Shown piece after piece: positions 1 to 8,535 of a DNA stretch of 39,191 nt. Source of the stretch: Lachnospiraceae bacterium. GTDB lineage: Bacteria > Bacillota > Clostridia > Lachnospirales > Lachnospiraceae. Below the pieces are notes generated by a model. It had not been told where the DNA came from and did not search any database. It worked only from the letters and a program-made list of their open reading frames with translations. Location: contig JAIDOW010000048.1 in the NCBI GenBank assembly GCA_029063085.1, positions 1 to 39,191 of the forward strand, read 5' to 3'. How positions within the stretch are numbered: the first letter of the stretch is position 1; every line of letters begins with the position of its first letter. A program made the position numbers and the translations under genes.

Positions 1-328
1 CACAATATATAGTGCTATTCATTTTATTGCCATACACTCGATGCATTTTGATAAATTCCAATACATTTTTTACACAATATTTTCCTATTCTCAATAAAAA
101 TATAATTAATCTGCATAATTATATAGATTCCCAATTCTTCACTCCGCTTTGGTGGTGCTAAACATGTGTCACTGGACATACTTCCCTTCACAGCAGCCGT
201 CAGGGACATACAGGTACGACTTTGGCTCGCTGCCACAGAAATAAAGCGGCATCCGCCCAAAACACCAAGGCATAGATACCGCTATAAAATACTGATATTC
301 TTTTGCAAATTTATCCATAAAGGCTATA
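1..328. other. Left-edge stretch without a supported gene
   Basis: This AT-rich stretch follows the stop codon of the permease gene. Short open frames occur on both strands, but none has a ribosome-binding site or a recognisable product. On the minus strand a weak inverted repeat (CTGATAT ... ATATCAG, roughly 292-332) followed by a T-rich run lies just after the permease stop, and could be a poor terminator for the efflux operon. I see nothing else. Confidence 0.5.
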
Positions 329-1564
329 TCAGTTCTGCCTCAAAGCCTCTATCGGGCTTAATTTTGCTGCCTTTCTTGCAGGATAGATTCCAAAAAACAG
401 TCCTACAAAAGACGAAAATGCAGATGCCAGTAATATCGTATCTAATTTAAGGGCAGGTGCAAACCTCATCTGCGGCACCATCATTCCAATGATTCCTGCA
501 ATAATCCATGCACCCAGAACCCCAAGAATAATTCCGATCAGTCCTCCGATCAAAGTAATAAATGCAGACTCTGCCAAAAACTGAAATGTAATGGAACCGG
601 TTTTTGCGCCAAGTGCCTTCCTGATACCGATTTCCCTTGTTCGTTCTGTTACAGACACCAACATGATATTCATAACGCCAATTCCTCCAACTAACAATGA
701 TACGGAAGCAACAAATGCAACAAAAATAGTAATCAGATTAATAATTGAATTTACCTGTTTCATCATATCATCAAAACTCTGATAGATATACACATGATCT
801 CCTCTGCAATGATGTCTGGTTTCCAGATAATCTACGATATCATCGCAAAGCTTCTGGGAATCAACATCATCTTCTTTTAAAATAAAGAAATCCGTAATAT
901 CTTTGTTTAAATCAATACCCAGCATGGTCGAGAATGCCTCTGGAGGCATAATCAGCTGTATTGATGGATCGGAATACATAGATGTAATGGTATTATCCTC
1001 CTCAGATTGAGCGATACCGATAATCGTAACCGTAATATCATACTGCCCAAATAACGTAATATCAACATCCATCCCCAGCACATTTGTAGAACCAAACAGC
1101 TTCATTGCATCATTCTCACTTATAACGCAGACTGGTTTCCCATTCTCTGCCTCTTTTTCGGTATACGGCCCCCCTTGTACATATGTATTATCCAAAAAAG
1201 CAAAACCATCTGGATTAATCGCCACCACATTTGTCTTAAATTCATCCTTTTTGGTCTTAGTCGTGCCTTCAAAAAAACTCTGGGTGGCTGCTGCTTTTAC
1301 ACCCTCCATGCCCCTGATATGCTCAATTTCATCGCTTGTCAGGTAATATTTGTCCTGATAATCCGTTAAATAAAATTGAATCTGTCCTTTACCAAGCTCT
1401 CCTAATTCCGAGGTAATCATATCTGTTGCTCCATTTCCTACAGATATGATCAAAATAACCGAAGAAATACCTATAATAATTCCAAGCATGGTAAGAAACG
1501 TCCTTACTTTATTTGCCCATATATTTTTAAGGGCCATTTTCACATATTCACCAAGCTGTGCCAT
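329..1564 (-). CDS. MacB/FtsX-type ABC transporter permease
   Basis: Membrane permease of a MacAB-like export system, about 411 aa from the chosen start. One N-terminal membrane segment (about residues 21-43, GIIIGISSVILIISVG) is followed by a large extracytoplasmic MacB_PCD-type domain and three C-terminal membrane segments with the FtsX signature (SVTERTREIGIRKALGAK, then a Pro/Ala-Arg-Lys-Ala-Ala-Lys-Leu-Ser-Pro-Ile-Glu-Ala end). The open frame extends to 1603, but the start at 1564 is preferred because AGGAGG lies five bases upstream (1570-1575). It is last in an operon with the adaptor and ATPase upstream. The ATPase is a separate protein, unlike in E. coli MacB. The substrate (peptide, antibiotic, lipid) cannot be told from sequence. 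Confidence 0.93.
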   Translation of the reverse strand: MAQLGEYVKMALKNIWANKVRTFLTMLGIIIGISSVILIISVGNGATDMITSELGELGKGQIQFYLTDYQDKYYLTSDEIEHIRGMEGVKAAATQSFFEGTTKTKKDEFKTNVVAINPDGFAFLDNTYVQGGPYTEKEAENGKPVCVISENDAMKLFGSTNVLGMDVDITLFGQYDITVTIIGIAQSEEDNTITSMYSDPSIQLIMPPEAFSTMLGIDLNKDITDFFILKEDDVDSQKLCDDIVDYLETRHHCRGDHVYIYQSFDDMMKQVNSIINLITIFVAFVASVSLLVGGIGVMNIMLVSVTERTREIGIRKALGAKTGSITFQFLAESAFITLIGGLIGIILGVLGAWIIAGIIGMMVPQMRFAPALKLDTILLASAFSSFVGLFFGIYPARKAAKLSPIEALRQN

Positions 1565-1668
1565 ATGCGCCTCCTGTTTTCCGCAGCTGCTTACCGCAGG
1601 CATAATTTAATAACAATGTTTATTCTTTACCTGACAGCTGCTTTTATCTGCTATACTCCACTTCACAT

Positions 1669-3225
1669 TTAAGGTGTTACCATACCGGCAGTATTCACGT
1701 ACAAATCTCCCGGTTTCATTTCCTTTGTCACATTGGTGATTACCCTGTCACCTTCCTTAACGCCGTCAAGAACTTCGTAATATTCATCCGAATAAATTCC
1801 AACAGTAACATTTTTGCGTTCAATCAGATTTTCCTTATTTACAACATAAACAAAATCTCCATCTATATCTGTATTCAGGGCTTCGTAAGGAATCACCAGT
1901 GCCTGCTCGGATTTTCCCACAAAAATATATGCTTTAGCCGATACTCCGATATAAATATTGTCATCCGGATTATCAATCAGGATTCTCCCTTTAATCGTTC
2001 CCCCTGAACTTGTATTATTTCCTGCCATGGACATATCCGTAACCGCTACCCGGCTGACATAGTCAATTGTCCCTTCATATTCATTGCCTGCAATGACTAC
2101 TCTTGCTTTCTGCCCCTTTGTAATGGAGCCCAGATCATCCTTTGAAATCGAGAATTCCACACCAATACACTCTGAATCAATAATGGTTATCAGTGTCTGT
2201 GTCTCATTGGCATAAGCACCTTTTACGATATCTATGGATTCCACAATGCCGTCAGAAGCAGCAGTAATTCCTGCTTCAGCTGCATTCAGTGATTCCTGTG
2301 CATCATCTATATTCATATCTGATAATTGATTACTCGCACTAATCTGTGCCTTGGTACTTTCGGACACTGTCACATCCTCATTTGCAGCAACAATAGATTC
2401 CTGCTCTGCCAACTCTGACTGTTTTGCAGCAAGTGTCTCATTTTTCTTTTTTAGCTCTGAAACAGCTTTTTTGTATGCCTTACTGTCTACGGTTCCGGCT
2501 GCTGTCGAATCCCCATTCTCCTCATCCTTTGAGGCCACTCCTTCCTCTGCTGCTTTCATTTGGCTTTCATAAGCTTCTACCTGATTTGACAAAGAAGATA
2601 TCTTTTTCTTCAAATCCTTAATATCATCCTTCAAACTTTTTATTTTTTTCTTTGCTTCGCTTACTTTTCCGGCAGCCTTATTTGCAGCCTCGAAACTCTC
2701 ATTACCCGCAGCACGTTCAGACTGCGCCTGAATCTTAACTTTAGCTAAATTATCACCCAGCTCTGAAGCATCATATGTAAGCAGAATATCGCCTTTTCTG
2801 ACAATCTGTCCAACCTCAACTTTAACATCCTCAACCTTCGCAGTAACAGGTGAAGTATATGCATTTTTTAAAGTTCCTATCACCATCCCGGAAGTAGTAA
2901 TCTCCTGTTCCACATCTTTCTTCACTACTTCAAAAGTATCCTCACTATCCGATGCCATATTTTCCATGGCTTCCTGCATACCCTTCGAAATATTGCTGAT
3001 GACACTTCCCAAGATGACGATCAAGAGAAGTACTGCCACTACCACAATAGTGATCACTATCTTCGCTTTTGACTTCTTCTTTCCTGCCTGCACTTTTTTT
3101 CTCTCTGCTCTCCTGTTTCCCATATCTTTTTCTCCCTGCGTTTCCGTTACTAATTCTGCCATGGTTTCTGTAACTTCTACCATCTGCCGTTCTTCATTCT
3201 GGTCTTCCATATCCTGACTACTCAT
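1669..3225 (-). CDS. HlyD/MacA-family efflux adaptor (membrane fusion protein)
   Basis: Periplasmic-adaptor-type protein, here acting across the single membrane of a Gram-positive cell. About 518 aa: an unusually long, charged cytoplasmic N-terminus, one membrane anchor (about residues 54-76, IVITIVVVAVLLLIVILGS), a split biotinyl-lipoyl-like domain (TSPVTAKVEDVKVEVGQIVRKG and the later AASDGIVESIDIVKGAY), a long Lys/Glu/Ala-rich coiled coil in between (about 165-290), and beta-barrel and membrane-proximal domains at the C-terminus. The open frame allows a start at 3237, but GGAGG (3231-3235) fits the ATG at 3225. It lies between ATPase and permease genes in the same direction, 24 bp after the ATPase start-to-stop gap, so the three form one export complex. 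Confidence 0.92.
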   Translation of the reverse strand: MSSQDMEDQNEERQMVEVTETMAELVTETQGEKDMGNRRAERKKVQAGKKKSKAKIVITIVVVAVLLLIVILGSVISNISKGMQEAMENMASDSEDTFEVVKKDVEQEITTSGMVIGTLKNAYTSPVTAKVEDVKVEVGQIVRKGDILLTYDASELGDNLAKVKIQAQSERAAGNESFEAANKAAGKVSEAKKKIKSLKDDIKDLKKKISSLSNQVEAYESQMKAAEEGVASKDEENGDSTAAGTVDSKAYKKAVSELKKKNETLAAKQSELAEQESIVAANEDVTVSESTKAQISASNQLSDMNIDDAQESLNAAEAGITAASDGIVESIDIVKGAYANETQTLITIIDSECIGVEFSISKDDLGSITKGQKARVVIAGNEYEGTIDYVSRVAVTDMSMAGNNTSSGGTIKGRILIDNPDDNIYIGVSAKAYIFVGKSEQALVIPYEALNTDIDGDFVYVVNKENLIERKNVTVGIYSDEYYEVLDGVKEGDRVITNVTKEMKPGDLYVNTAGMVTP

Positions 3226-3249
3226 ACAATCCTCCATTCTGTTTTTCTT

Positions 3250-3948
3250 TTACTGCTGATCCTCTTTCTTTACTGTATCTGACTCAATCTTTCCGTCCAT
3301 AATTCTTACTACCCGTTTTGCATTTGCCGCAATTCCGTCATCATGGGTAATCAGCACAATTGTATTCCCCTGCTCATTTAATCCATCCAGAATCTTCATG
3401 ATATCCTTTGTAGATTTTGAATCCAGATTACCTGTAGGTTCATCTGCCAGAATAAGCGGCGGTGCCGCTGCTATGGCTCTCGCAATCGCTACACGCTGCT
3501 GCTGCCCGCCGGACATTTCTGCCGGCTTATGCTTCATCCGCTGCTCTAATCCCACTTTTTTCAATGCCTCTACAGCCAGCTGCCTCCTTCTGCTCCTGTC
3601 CACCTTGCGATAAATAAGTGGCAATTCCACATTTTCAAGCGCCGTCAGGTTCTGTATCAGATTAAAGCCCTGAAAAATAAATCCAATATAATTATTCCTA
3701 ACCTCGGATAATTCGTTGTCACTCAGACAGGAAACATCTTCCCCGTTCAATATGTATGTTCCCTCCGTCGGAACATCCAGACAGCCCAGCATATTCATAA
3801 GGGTGGATTTGCCGGAACCGGAATGGCCAATGATTGCCACAAACTCTCCTTCATTAACGGTCAGGCTCACACCGTCTAATGCCCGTACTTCATTCTCACC
3901 GGGATTGTATATTTTATACATATCCTCAACCTTTATTAAAGTATTCAT
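3250..3948 (-). CDS. MacB/LolD-family ABC transporter ATP-binding protein
   Basis: Cytoplasmic ATPase driving the adjacent adaptor and permease. At 232 aa it has the normal length for a stand-alone ATPase of the MacB/LolD (type VII ABC) family. Walker [10 protein letters not shown] (41-49), Q-loop IFQGFN (Q93), signature MSGGQQQR (145-152), Walker B LILADEP (165-171) with D-loop GNLDS, and switch His in LITHDD (H202) are all intact. AGAGGG sits seven bases before the ATG. It is the first gene of the operon, and the promoter at 4173-4237 is about 230 bp upstream. Such operons in Firmicutes are often induced by peptides or antibiotics through a two-component system, but none is visible in this window. 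Confidence 0.95.
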   Translation of the reverse strand: MNTLIKVEDMYKIYNPGENEVRALDGVSLTVNEGEFVAIIGHSGSGKSTLMNMLGCLDVPTEGTYILNGEDVSCLSDNELSEVRNNYIGFIFQGFNLIQNLTALENVELPLIYRKVDRSRRRQLAVEALKKVGLEQRMKHKPAEMSGGQQQRVAIARAIAAAPPLILADEPTGNLDSKSTKDIMKILDGLNEQGNTIVLITHDDGIAANAKRVVRIMDGKIESDTVKKEDQQ

Positions 3949-4163
3949 ATATCCCTCTTTGATTCTCCCTTTCTTATTTTTGCATTATGTAAACTTATCT
4001 GTAATCATCAAACCTATCAGCAAAAGCCTTCAGCATATATCACATCAGCCAAAAATTCCACCACAAACAAGGAAGCATTAAATTAATACCACGACAAAAA
4101 GTGGAATATTATGTCTATCTGGTTCGTTGCCCGTAAACATAAATAATTGTTAAGTCTTATTGT

Positions 4164-4185
4164 ACTGTTGTAATAATACAACAGT
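4164..4185. repeat. Perfect inverted repeat overlapping the efflux promoter -10
   Basis: Nine-base arms ACTGTTGTA and TACAACAGT separated by ATAA. It covers the -10 hexamer of the predicted efflux-operon promoter (4173-4178, minus strand). It could be an operator for a repressor, or a hairpin at the very start of the transcript. Confidence 0.6.
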
Positions 4186-4237
4186 GTTTTTCATCTTGCA
4201 AGATGAAAAAGTCGATTTTTTCTTAAGACTTTCTTAA
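4173..4237 (-). promoter_or_regulatory. Predicted promoter and activator repeats of the efflux operon
   Basis: On the minus strand, -35 TTGCAA (4196-4201) and -10 TATTAT (4173-4178) have a 17-bp spacer. Just upstream of the -35, TTAAGAAA occurs twice in the same orientation with an 11-bp period (plus-strand TTTCTTAA at 4219-4226 and 4230-4237). An 11-bp direct repeat upstream of -35 is the usual arrangement for OmpR/PhoB-family response regulators, so two-component activation is inferred. A leader of about 220 nt would precede the ATPase gene; I see no open frame in it. Confidence 0.6.
4187..4210. repeat. Perfect 24-bp palindrome across the efflux promoter -35
   Basis: Uninterrupted palindrome with 12-base arms (TTTTTCATCTTG and CAAGATGAAAAA). 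It contains the predicted -35 hexamer of the efflux operon and starts one base after the neighbouring inverted repeat. A dimeric regulator site is the simplest reading. Because it ends in T and A runs it could also fold as a terminator-like hairpin, but no gene ends here. Confidence 0.6.
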
Positions 4238-4301
4238 ATTAATAATATCTACTATAATTTTTACTATTGTGCGCTATTTCTCAATATAAAATAAATGACA
4301 C

Positions 4302-4340
4302 AAAAACAGCACACTTACTATATATAAGTAAATGTGCCGC
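4302..4340 (-). terminator. Intrinsic terminator of the 839-aa surface-protein gene
   Basis: Read on the minus strand, arms at 4327-4340 and 4306-4319 pair over 14 bp (three G-U pairs) around a TATATAT loop and are followed by a U run (plus-strand A run 4302-4306). It begins 14 bp after the stop codon of the surface-protein gene. Confidence 0.85.
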
Positions 4341-4353
4341 TTCCCTATATATT

Positions 4354-6873
4354 CTATTTTACCGTTATTTTTATCGCTTTGGCATATCCGTTTCTGGCAT
4401 AGATATAGACAATGCAGGTGCCTTTTCCTACTGCCTTAATCTTGCCGTTTTTTGATACTGTTGCAATTTTTTTATCACTGCTGGCATAACGGAACTGTCT
4501 GGCATGAGCATTAGAAAGCTGTTTTTTACCCCTGCTTACCAGTACAACCTTTGCCTGTATCATTATCGTACCGCCCTGTTTCAGTGTATAAGAATTTTTA
4601 TTCACCCTGATTTTTTTGACATTCGTGTATTTTTTATTGTTCTTCCCAACAATGTGGGCAGTGATGGATTTCCCCAGTATTTTCTTTTTTCCGTCTGACA
4701 GATTATACGCTTCTACATAAATCTTATAATTCTTCTTAAGGTCCAGTTTCTTTCCGTTTACCTTTTTTACAGTAATGCTTGTATTGTTTCCTCCTATTAC
4801 CTGATTGAGTGATTTATCATTGAATTTCATACCACAATACTGCACATATACATGATAGCCGTCAGCATCAGACAATCTTCCCCATGATATATTAATTTTT
4901 CTGCCAGTCTGACTTACTTTCAGTTTGGCATTTAATGCCAATTCCCTCTGTTCCTGCTGCTCTTTCTCTGTTCTATCTTCTTTATCCGGTTTCTCTTCTT
5001 CAACTTCCGGTGGTAATGGATGTACACAGCCTGTTACAGGAATGATGACCGTTACCGTGCCAAATTCCGATGTGTATTTCTGTGAGCCGGTCTCAGTCTC
5101 AGTAGGCTCTTTCCGTTCACCCAGTGTCCACACATCTGTATCCGTCAGTACAGGAAGTTCCTTTATCTCCTTATGGGTTCCATCTATTTGGCAGACACGC
5201 TTTGCTTCCCCCTTTGCCTCTAGTGTCGGGGCAGTGGTTATCTCCCACTTGCCATAACTGTGACCTTTTGCTGCCTCCCCTGCCGGAACATCTGCAATTT
5301 CTACCGTACCGTTTTCGTCACCGAACATCTTTCCACAGCTCCCTGTTCCCTCACATTTCCAATATTCTCCTGTGCCAGGCTCTGTACAGGTCGCTGCTAC
5401 ACTATCATGATGTATCAGCTTATGTATATGACCGATTGCAGGAATAATGACCGTCACCATACCAAATTCCGATGTGTATTTCTGTGAGCCGGTCTCAGTC
5501 TCGGTTGGCTCTTTCCTCTCACCCAGTGTCCACACATCTGTATCCGTCAGCATGGGAAGCTCCTTTACTTCCTTATGGGTTTCATCATTTTGGCAGACAC
5601 GCACTGCTTCCCCTTTTGCTTCCAGTGTCGGAGAAATAGTTATCTCCCACTTACTATAGCTGTGGCCTTTTGCCTCCTCTCCTGCCGGAACATCTGTAAT
5701 TTCCATCGTACCGTTTTCATCACCGAACATCTTTCCACAGCTCTCTGTTCCCTCACATTTCCAATATTCTCCTGTGCCAGACTCTGTACAGGTCGCTGCT
5801 ACGCCATCATAATGTGTCAGCGTGTGTGTATGAGAAATTTCGCCCATTAGCAGATAGGGGGTATCAGCAGCCCCGTCACCTGTTGGGAACACGGTATCTT
5901 CTTTAATATAAAAAGCGGGGCGGACTCCTATACTTTCTGCATCGATAACACTGCATCCAATTTGACCGTTTCTGGACACATGTCGGACAGAACCCTGATT
6001 GCCCTCATCATTTACATAAGGTGAACGCAGCCAGTTATACCAGTCACTGCCCGCTTGAATCAGGGCATCTTTATAATCGCTGTTTGCTACAGCTTTTTCA
6101 GTAAGCGTTCCAATATGATACCAAAGTCCTAATTGAGGGGTATGATTAAATACATTTTGTATCTGCCATACATCCAGCAGGAATACTCTGTCCTCTACCT
6201 CTTCAAAATACGCCTCATCATAATTCTCCAGTATACTTTCATATACCAGCTTACCATCACTTACAGAATAAATAGTATCATTATATTTATGTAATTCACT
6301 ACCTTTTGCACCTGCAATATCCTTGTCAGCATAAGCCAACAGTGATTTCTGCATAACAGATTTTATCACTCCTTTTTCCAAATCAGTGAATGCATTTAAG
6401 AACCCTGCCTCATCAGCATATGCATTATATGGAACGTTCTCTGCACTCGGCGGATTACCACAAGACCACACGATATCGCCTGCCGCCGCATCAGAATTAA
6501 GCCACAAACGGATATTGCTGTCCTTCCAATAATTGGACCCAACCTGTTCTCTACCCTGATATCTGCCATGGGAACCCGACACATTGCTACCGGGTGCATC
6601 CCAAGGTTTTAAGCACAAAATTCTATCTGACAGCATAAGCGGTCCGTTTTCATCAATATCCACACACCGCCATAATATTGGCTCATCATAGTAGGAACCC
6701 ATTTGCACATAGTCACCTATTTGTAATTCTGCTGCACTTGCACTTCCTTCAGAGTCTCCCTCTGCTGTCCGATTAGCATGATATTCTGCCCTGACCGGCA
6801 TAGTGAAAATCAAAGAGAGCAGCATAACCATAGCCATAAAAAATGACAACCCTTTCCTTTTCTTTCGTATCAT
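4354..6873 (-). CDS. Secreted DUF6273 / two-repeat / BIG2 surface protein
   Basis: About 839 aa, exported (signal peptide residues 1-29 ending MPVRA), function unknown. Order: a DUF6273-like module (about 45-350; motif IGDYVQMGSYYDEPILWRC, later NWLRSPY and IGVRPAFYI); two 134-aa repeats, each with paired cysteines (GEYWKCEGT.SCGKMFGDENG, then VCQ), ending in TVTVIIP; a charged linker; an FN3-like stretch (KINISWGRLSDADGYHVYVQY); and a C-terminal BIG2 Ig-like domain (YTLKQGGTIMIQAKV ... GKIKAVGKGTCIVYIYA). The open frame reaches 6903, but AGGAGG seven bases before 6873 and the signal peptide fix the start there. No LPXTG motif or C-terminal anchor is seen, so how it stays on the surface is unclear. 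Confidence 0.85.
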   Translation of the reverse strand: MIRKKRKGLSFFMAMVMLLSLIFTMPVRAEYHANRTAEGDSEGSASAAELQIGDYVQMGSYYDEPILWRCVDIDENGPLMLSDRILCLKPWDAPGSNVSGSHGRYQGREQVGSNYWKDSNIRLWLNSDAAAGDIVWSCGNPPSAENVPYNAYADEAGFLNAFTDLEKGVIKSVMQKSLLAYADKDIAGAKGSELHKYNDTIYSVSDGKLVYESILENYDEAYFEEVEDRVFLLDVWQIQNVFNHTPQLGLWYHIGTLTEKAVANSDYKDALIQAGSDWYNWLRSPYVNDEGNQGSVRHVSRNGQIGCSVIDAESIGVRPAFYIKEDTVFPTGDGAADTPYLLMGEISHTHTLTHYDGVAATCTESGTGEYWKCEGTESCGKMFGDENGTMEITDVPAGEEAKGHSYSKWEITISPTLEAKGEAVRVCQNDETHKEVKELPMLTDTDVWTLGERKEPTETETGSQKYTSEFGMVTVIIPAIGHIHKLIHHDSVAATCTEPGTGEYWKCEGTGSCGKMFGDENGTVEIADVPAGEAAKGHSYGKWEITTAPTLEAKGEAKRVCQIDGTHKEIKELPVLTDTDVWTLGERKEPTETETGSQKYTSEFGTVTVIIPVTGCVHPLPPEVEEEKPDKEDRTEKEQQEQRELALNAKLKVSQTGRKINISWGRLSDADGYHVYVQYCGMKFNDKSLNQVIGGNNTSITVKKVNGKKLDLKKNYKIYVEAYNLSDGKKKILGKSITAHIVGKNNKKYTNVKKIRVNKNSYTLKQGGTIMIQAKVVLVSRGKKQLSNAHARQFRYASSDKKIATVSKNGKIKAVGKGTCIVYIYARNGYAKAIKITVK
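5033..5836 (-). repeat. Two tandem 402-bp repeats inside the surface-protein gene
   Basis: The same block recurs with an exact 402-bp period; for example CAAATTCCGATGTGTATTTC starts at 5061 and 5463. Each unit encodes 134 residues (about HTHTLTHYDG to VTVIIP). The copies are nearly identical in DNA, which suggests recent duplication or gene conversion. Confidence 0.9.
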
Positions 6874-6933
6874 AAGACTTCCTCCTTCATAATTATCTGC
6901 CACACCTATATTAATATTTTATTTTTATATACC

Positions 6934-6999
6934 ATAATAGGCAAAAAGGAAATCTCTGAAAAGTATTTCAGTATCAATCGCACTTTTTTCGGTATCATT
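6934..6999 (-). promoter_or_regulatory. Predicted promoter of the 839-aa surface-protein gene
   Basis: On the minus strand, TTTTCA (6957-6962) and TATTAT (6934-6939) are separated by 17 bp, about 60 bp upstream of the start codon. Directly upstream, two related 11-mers on the plus strand, TCAGTATCAAT (from 6968) and TCGGTATCATT (from 6989), repeat with a 21-bp period (two helical turns), a possible regulator site. Confidence 0.45.
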
Positions 7000-7040
7000 T
7001 GCCTGTTTTTGCAACTTTTCCTGAGATTGTTCTCGTTTTT

Positions 7041-7461
7041 CTATGGTTCATCATAAAGGCTATAGTCTGTTGTCAACCCGTTGTACCACCGGCTCATTCT
7101 CCACTCGCTGTTTTCATTATATAAAAGGTATTCCATTTCTTCCTCTGAACATTCATCACTTCTGGTCATTTCTTCACCATTTACTGTCAAAACTGTAACA
7201 AAATCATCCGAACTCCCTTCTTCGTATGCGCACAGTTCTCTATACAAAACATATGTATCATCCTGAAATTTAAATTCTGCCCAGCTATGGGAAGCAGCCG
7301 AATTGCGCCAGTAACTGAGTATCAATTTATTATTCCCATCAACCGAAGGATTTGGAATATCTGACCTCTGTCAGATCCGTTTCCTGTATTTTTACAGATG
7401 ACAAAAAATCTTCCTTGTCTTCAAAGCCGCAGCCACTTAATACAAATATACATATCAGCAT
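7041..7461 (-). pseudogene. Frameshifted small lipoprotein gene
   Basis: Two reading frames read as one protein. The first, from ATG at 7461, gives MLICIFVLSGCGFEDKEDF with a lipobox (LSGC) and runs to a TGA at 7339-7341. The second frame, open from about 7366 and ending at 7041, continues as RSDIPNPSVDGNNKLILSYW and ends in YSLYDEP. Joining them near 7360-7366 needs a one-base shift and gives about a 130-aa acidic lipoprotein. The signal peptide is also odd: it lacks basic residues, and an ATG with MKDRQ in another frame (7478) overlaps the nfo stop codon, hinting at a second one-base loss around 7462-7466. It follows nfo directly. No known family is recognised. It may be a real decayed gene or a sequence error. 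Confidence 0.65.
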
Positions 7462-7477
7462 AATTGCCTATCCTTCA

Positions 7478-8404
7478 TCATACAGTATGCTTTGCCTCTG
7501 CCACAATTTCCTCCCTCATGGCCGGACGAAAAACACCTTCGCGTATCATGGCAATTTCATGTTTATACGGCTCATAGGATTTCTTCGGATTCTCCGGGTC
7601 CGGAATATATGGTGTCTCTAAAATTTTCGGAATTTCCGTAAAATCCTTATGAGTCATAATATACATCAAAGCATCAAAACCAATCTTTCCAAATCCAAAA
7701 TTCTCATGCCTGTCCTTTGCCGCTCCCGGTATATTTTTACTGTCATTCATATGAAAAACTGCTATCTGTTCTTTACCAATCAGTCTGTCGAACCGTTCCA
7801 TTACACCATCAAAATCATGGATAATATCATAGCCTGCATCACTGGTATGGCAGGTATCAAAGCATACACGAAGCTTGTCATTATAGAGCACCTTATCATA
7901 AATCATGGCAAGTTCTTCAAAACTCCTTCCAATCTCACTTCCCTTTCCTGCCATGGTCTCTAATGCAATATACACTTTTGTATCCCTTGTGAGAACTTCA
8001 TTAATCCCCTTTGCAATCTGCTCTACTCCTGCTTTTACACCTTCCCCTACATGGGAACCCGGATGCAGCACCAATGTTGCAGAACCCATTGCTTTTGTTC
8101 TTGCAAGCTCCAATTCCAGAAATTCCACAGCAATCTCAAAGGTCTCTGCCTTCACGCTGTTGGCAAGATTGATGATATATGGTGCGTGCACCACAAATTC
8201 TTCAATCCCATGCTCTTTCATCAATTCCTGTGCTTCTTTAATTCTCAGTTCCGAAATATCCTTTCTCCTGGTGTTTTGCGGTGCACCCGTGTATAACATA
8301 AATGTATTCGCCCCAAAACGAACAGCATCCTTTACGGAGCCTAGCATCATTTCCTTTCCGCTCATGCCCACATGACAACCTAGTTTCAACATAATCCTCA
8401 CCAT
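7478..8404 (-). CDS. nfo: Endonuclease IV (AP endonuclease)
   Basis: Cleaves DNA 5' of abasic sites in base-excision repair, using a trinuclear zinc centre in a TIM barrel. About 308 aa with the complete ligand set: H73 (VVHAPY), H114 (VLHPGSH), E149 (ALETMAGKG), D183 and H186 ([13 protein letters not shown]), H218 (VFHMNDSK), D231/H233 (DRHENFGFG) and E263 (LETPY). Three starts compete: ATG 8404, GTG 8401 (better spacing to GGAAGG) and ATG 8392 (MLKLGCHVG, the family's usual N-terminus). Its stop overlaps the ATG of the decayed lipoprotein frame. The organism has a second, unrelated AP endonuclease (exoA) 5 kb away. Confidence 0.93.
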   Translation of the reverse strand: MVRIMLKLGCHVGMSGKEMMLGSVKDAVRFGANTFMLYTGAPQNTRRKDISELRIKEAQELMKEHGIEEFVVHAPYIINLANSVKAETFEIAVEFLELELARTKAMGSATLVLHPGSHVGEGVKAGVEQIAKGINEVLTRDTKVYIALETMAGKGSEIGRSFEELAMIYDKVLYNDKLRVCFDTCHTSDAGYDIIHDFDGVMERFDRLIGKEQIAVFHMNDSKNIPGAAKDRHENFGFGKIGFDALMYIMTHKDFTEIPKILETPYIPDPENPKKSYEPYKHEIAMIREGVFRPAMREEIVAEAKHTV

Positions 8405-8480
8405 TCCCTTCCATCAGTTTTGCCCTCCCATCATTTCCATTATGTACCTTCATGCAAGACACTATACCGGAACGCAGATA

Positions 8481-8522
8481 GGGCTGTCACAAAATGAAAA
8501 ATTAACCTTAATGCAACAGCCC
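8481..8522. repeat. Inverted repeat after the 1575-aa surface-protein gene
   Basis: GGGCTGT (8481-8487) and ACAGCCC (8516-8522) form a stem with a 28-nt AT-rich loop. It lies 14 bp past the stop of the large surface-protein gene. There is no clear U run after the stem on either strand, so a terminator role is only possible. Confidence 0.4.
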
Positions 8523-8535
8523 CATCATTATAACA

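Noticed and set aside
24-450. Short open frames at 24-260 (minus) and 166-450 (plus).
   Set aside because: No ribosome-binding site, no recognisable product; one overlaps the permease gene.
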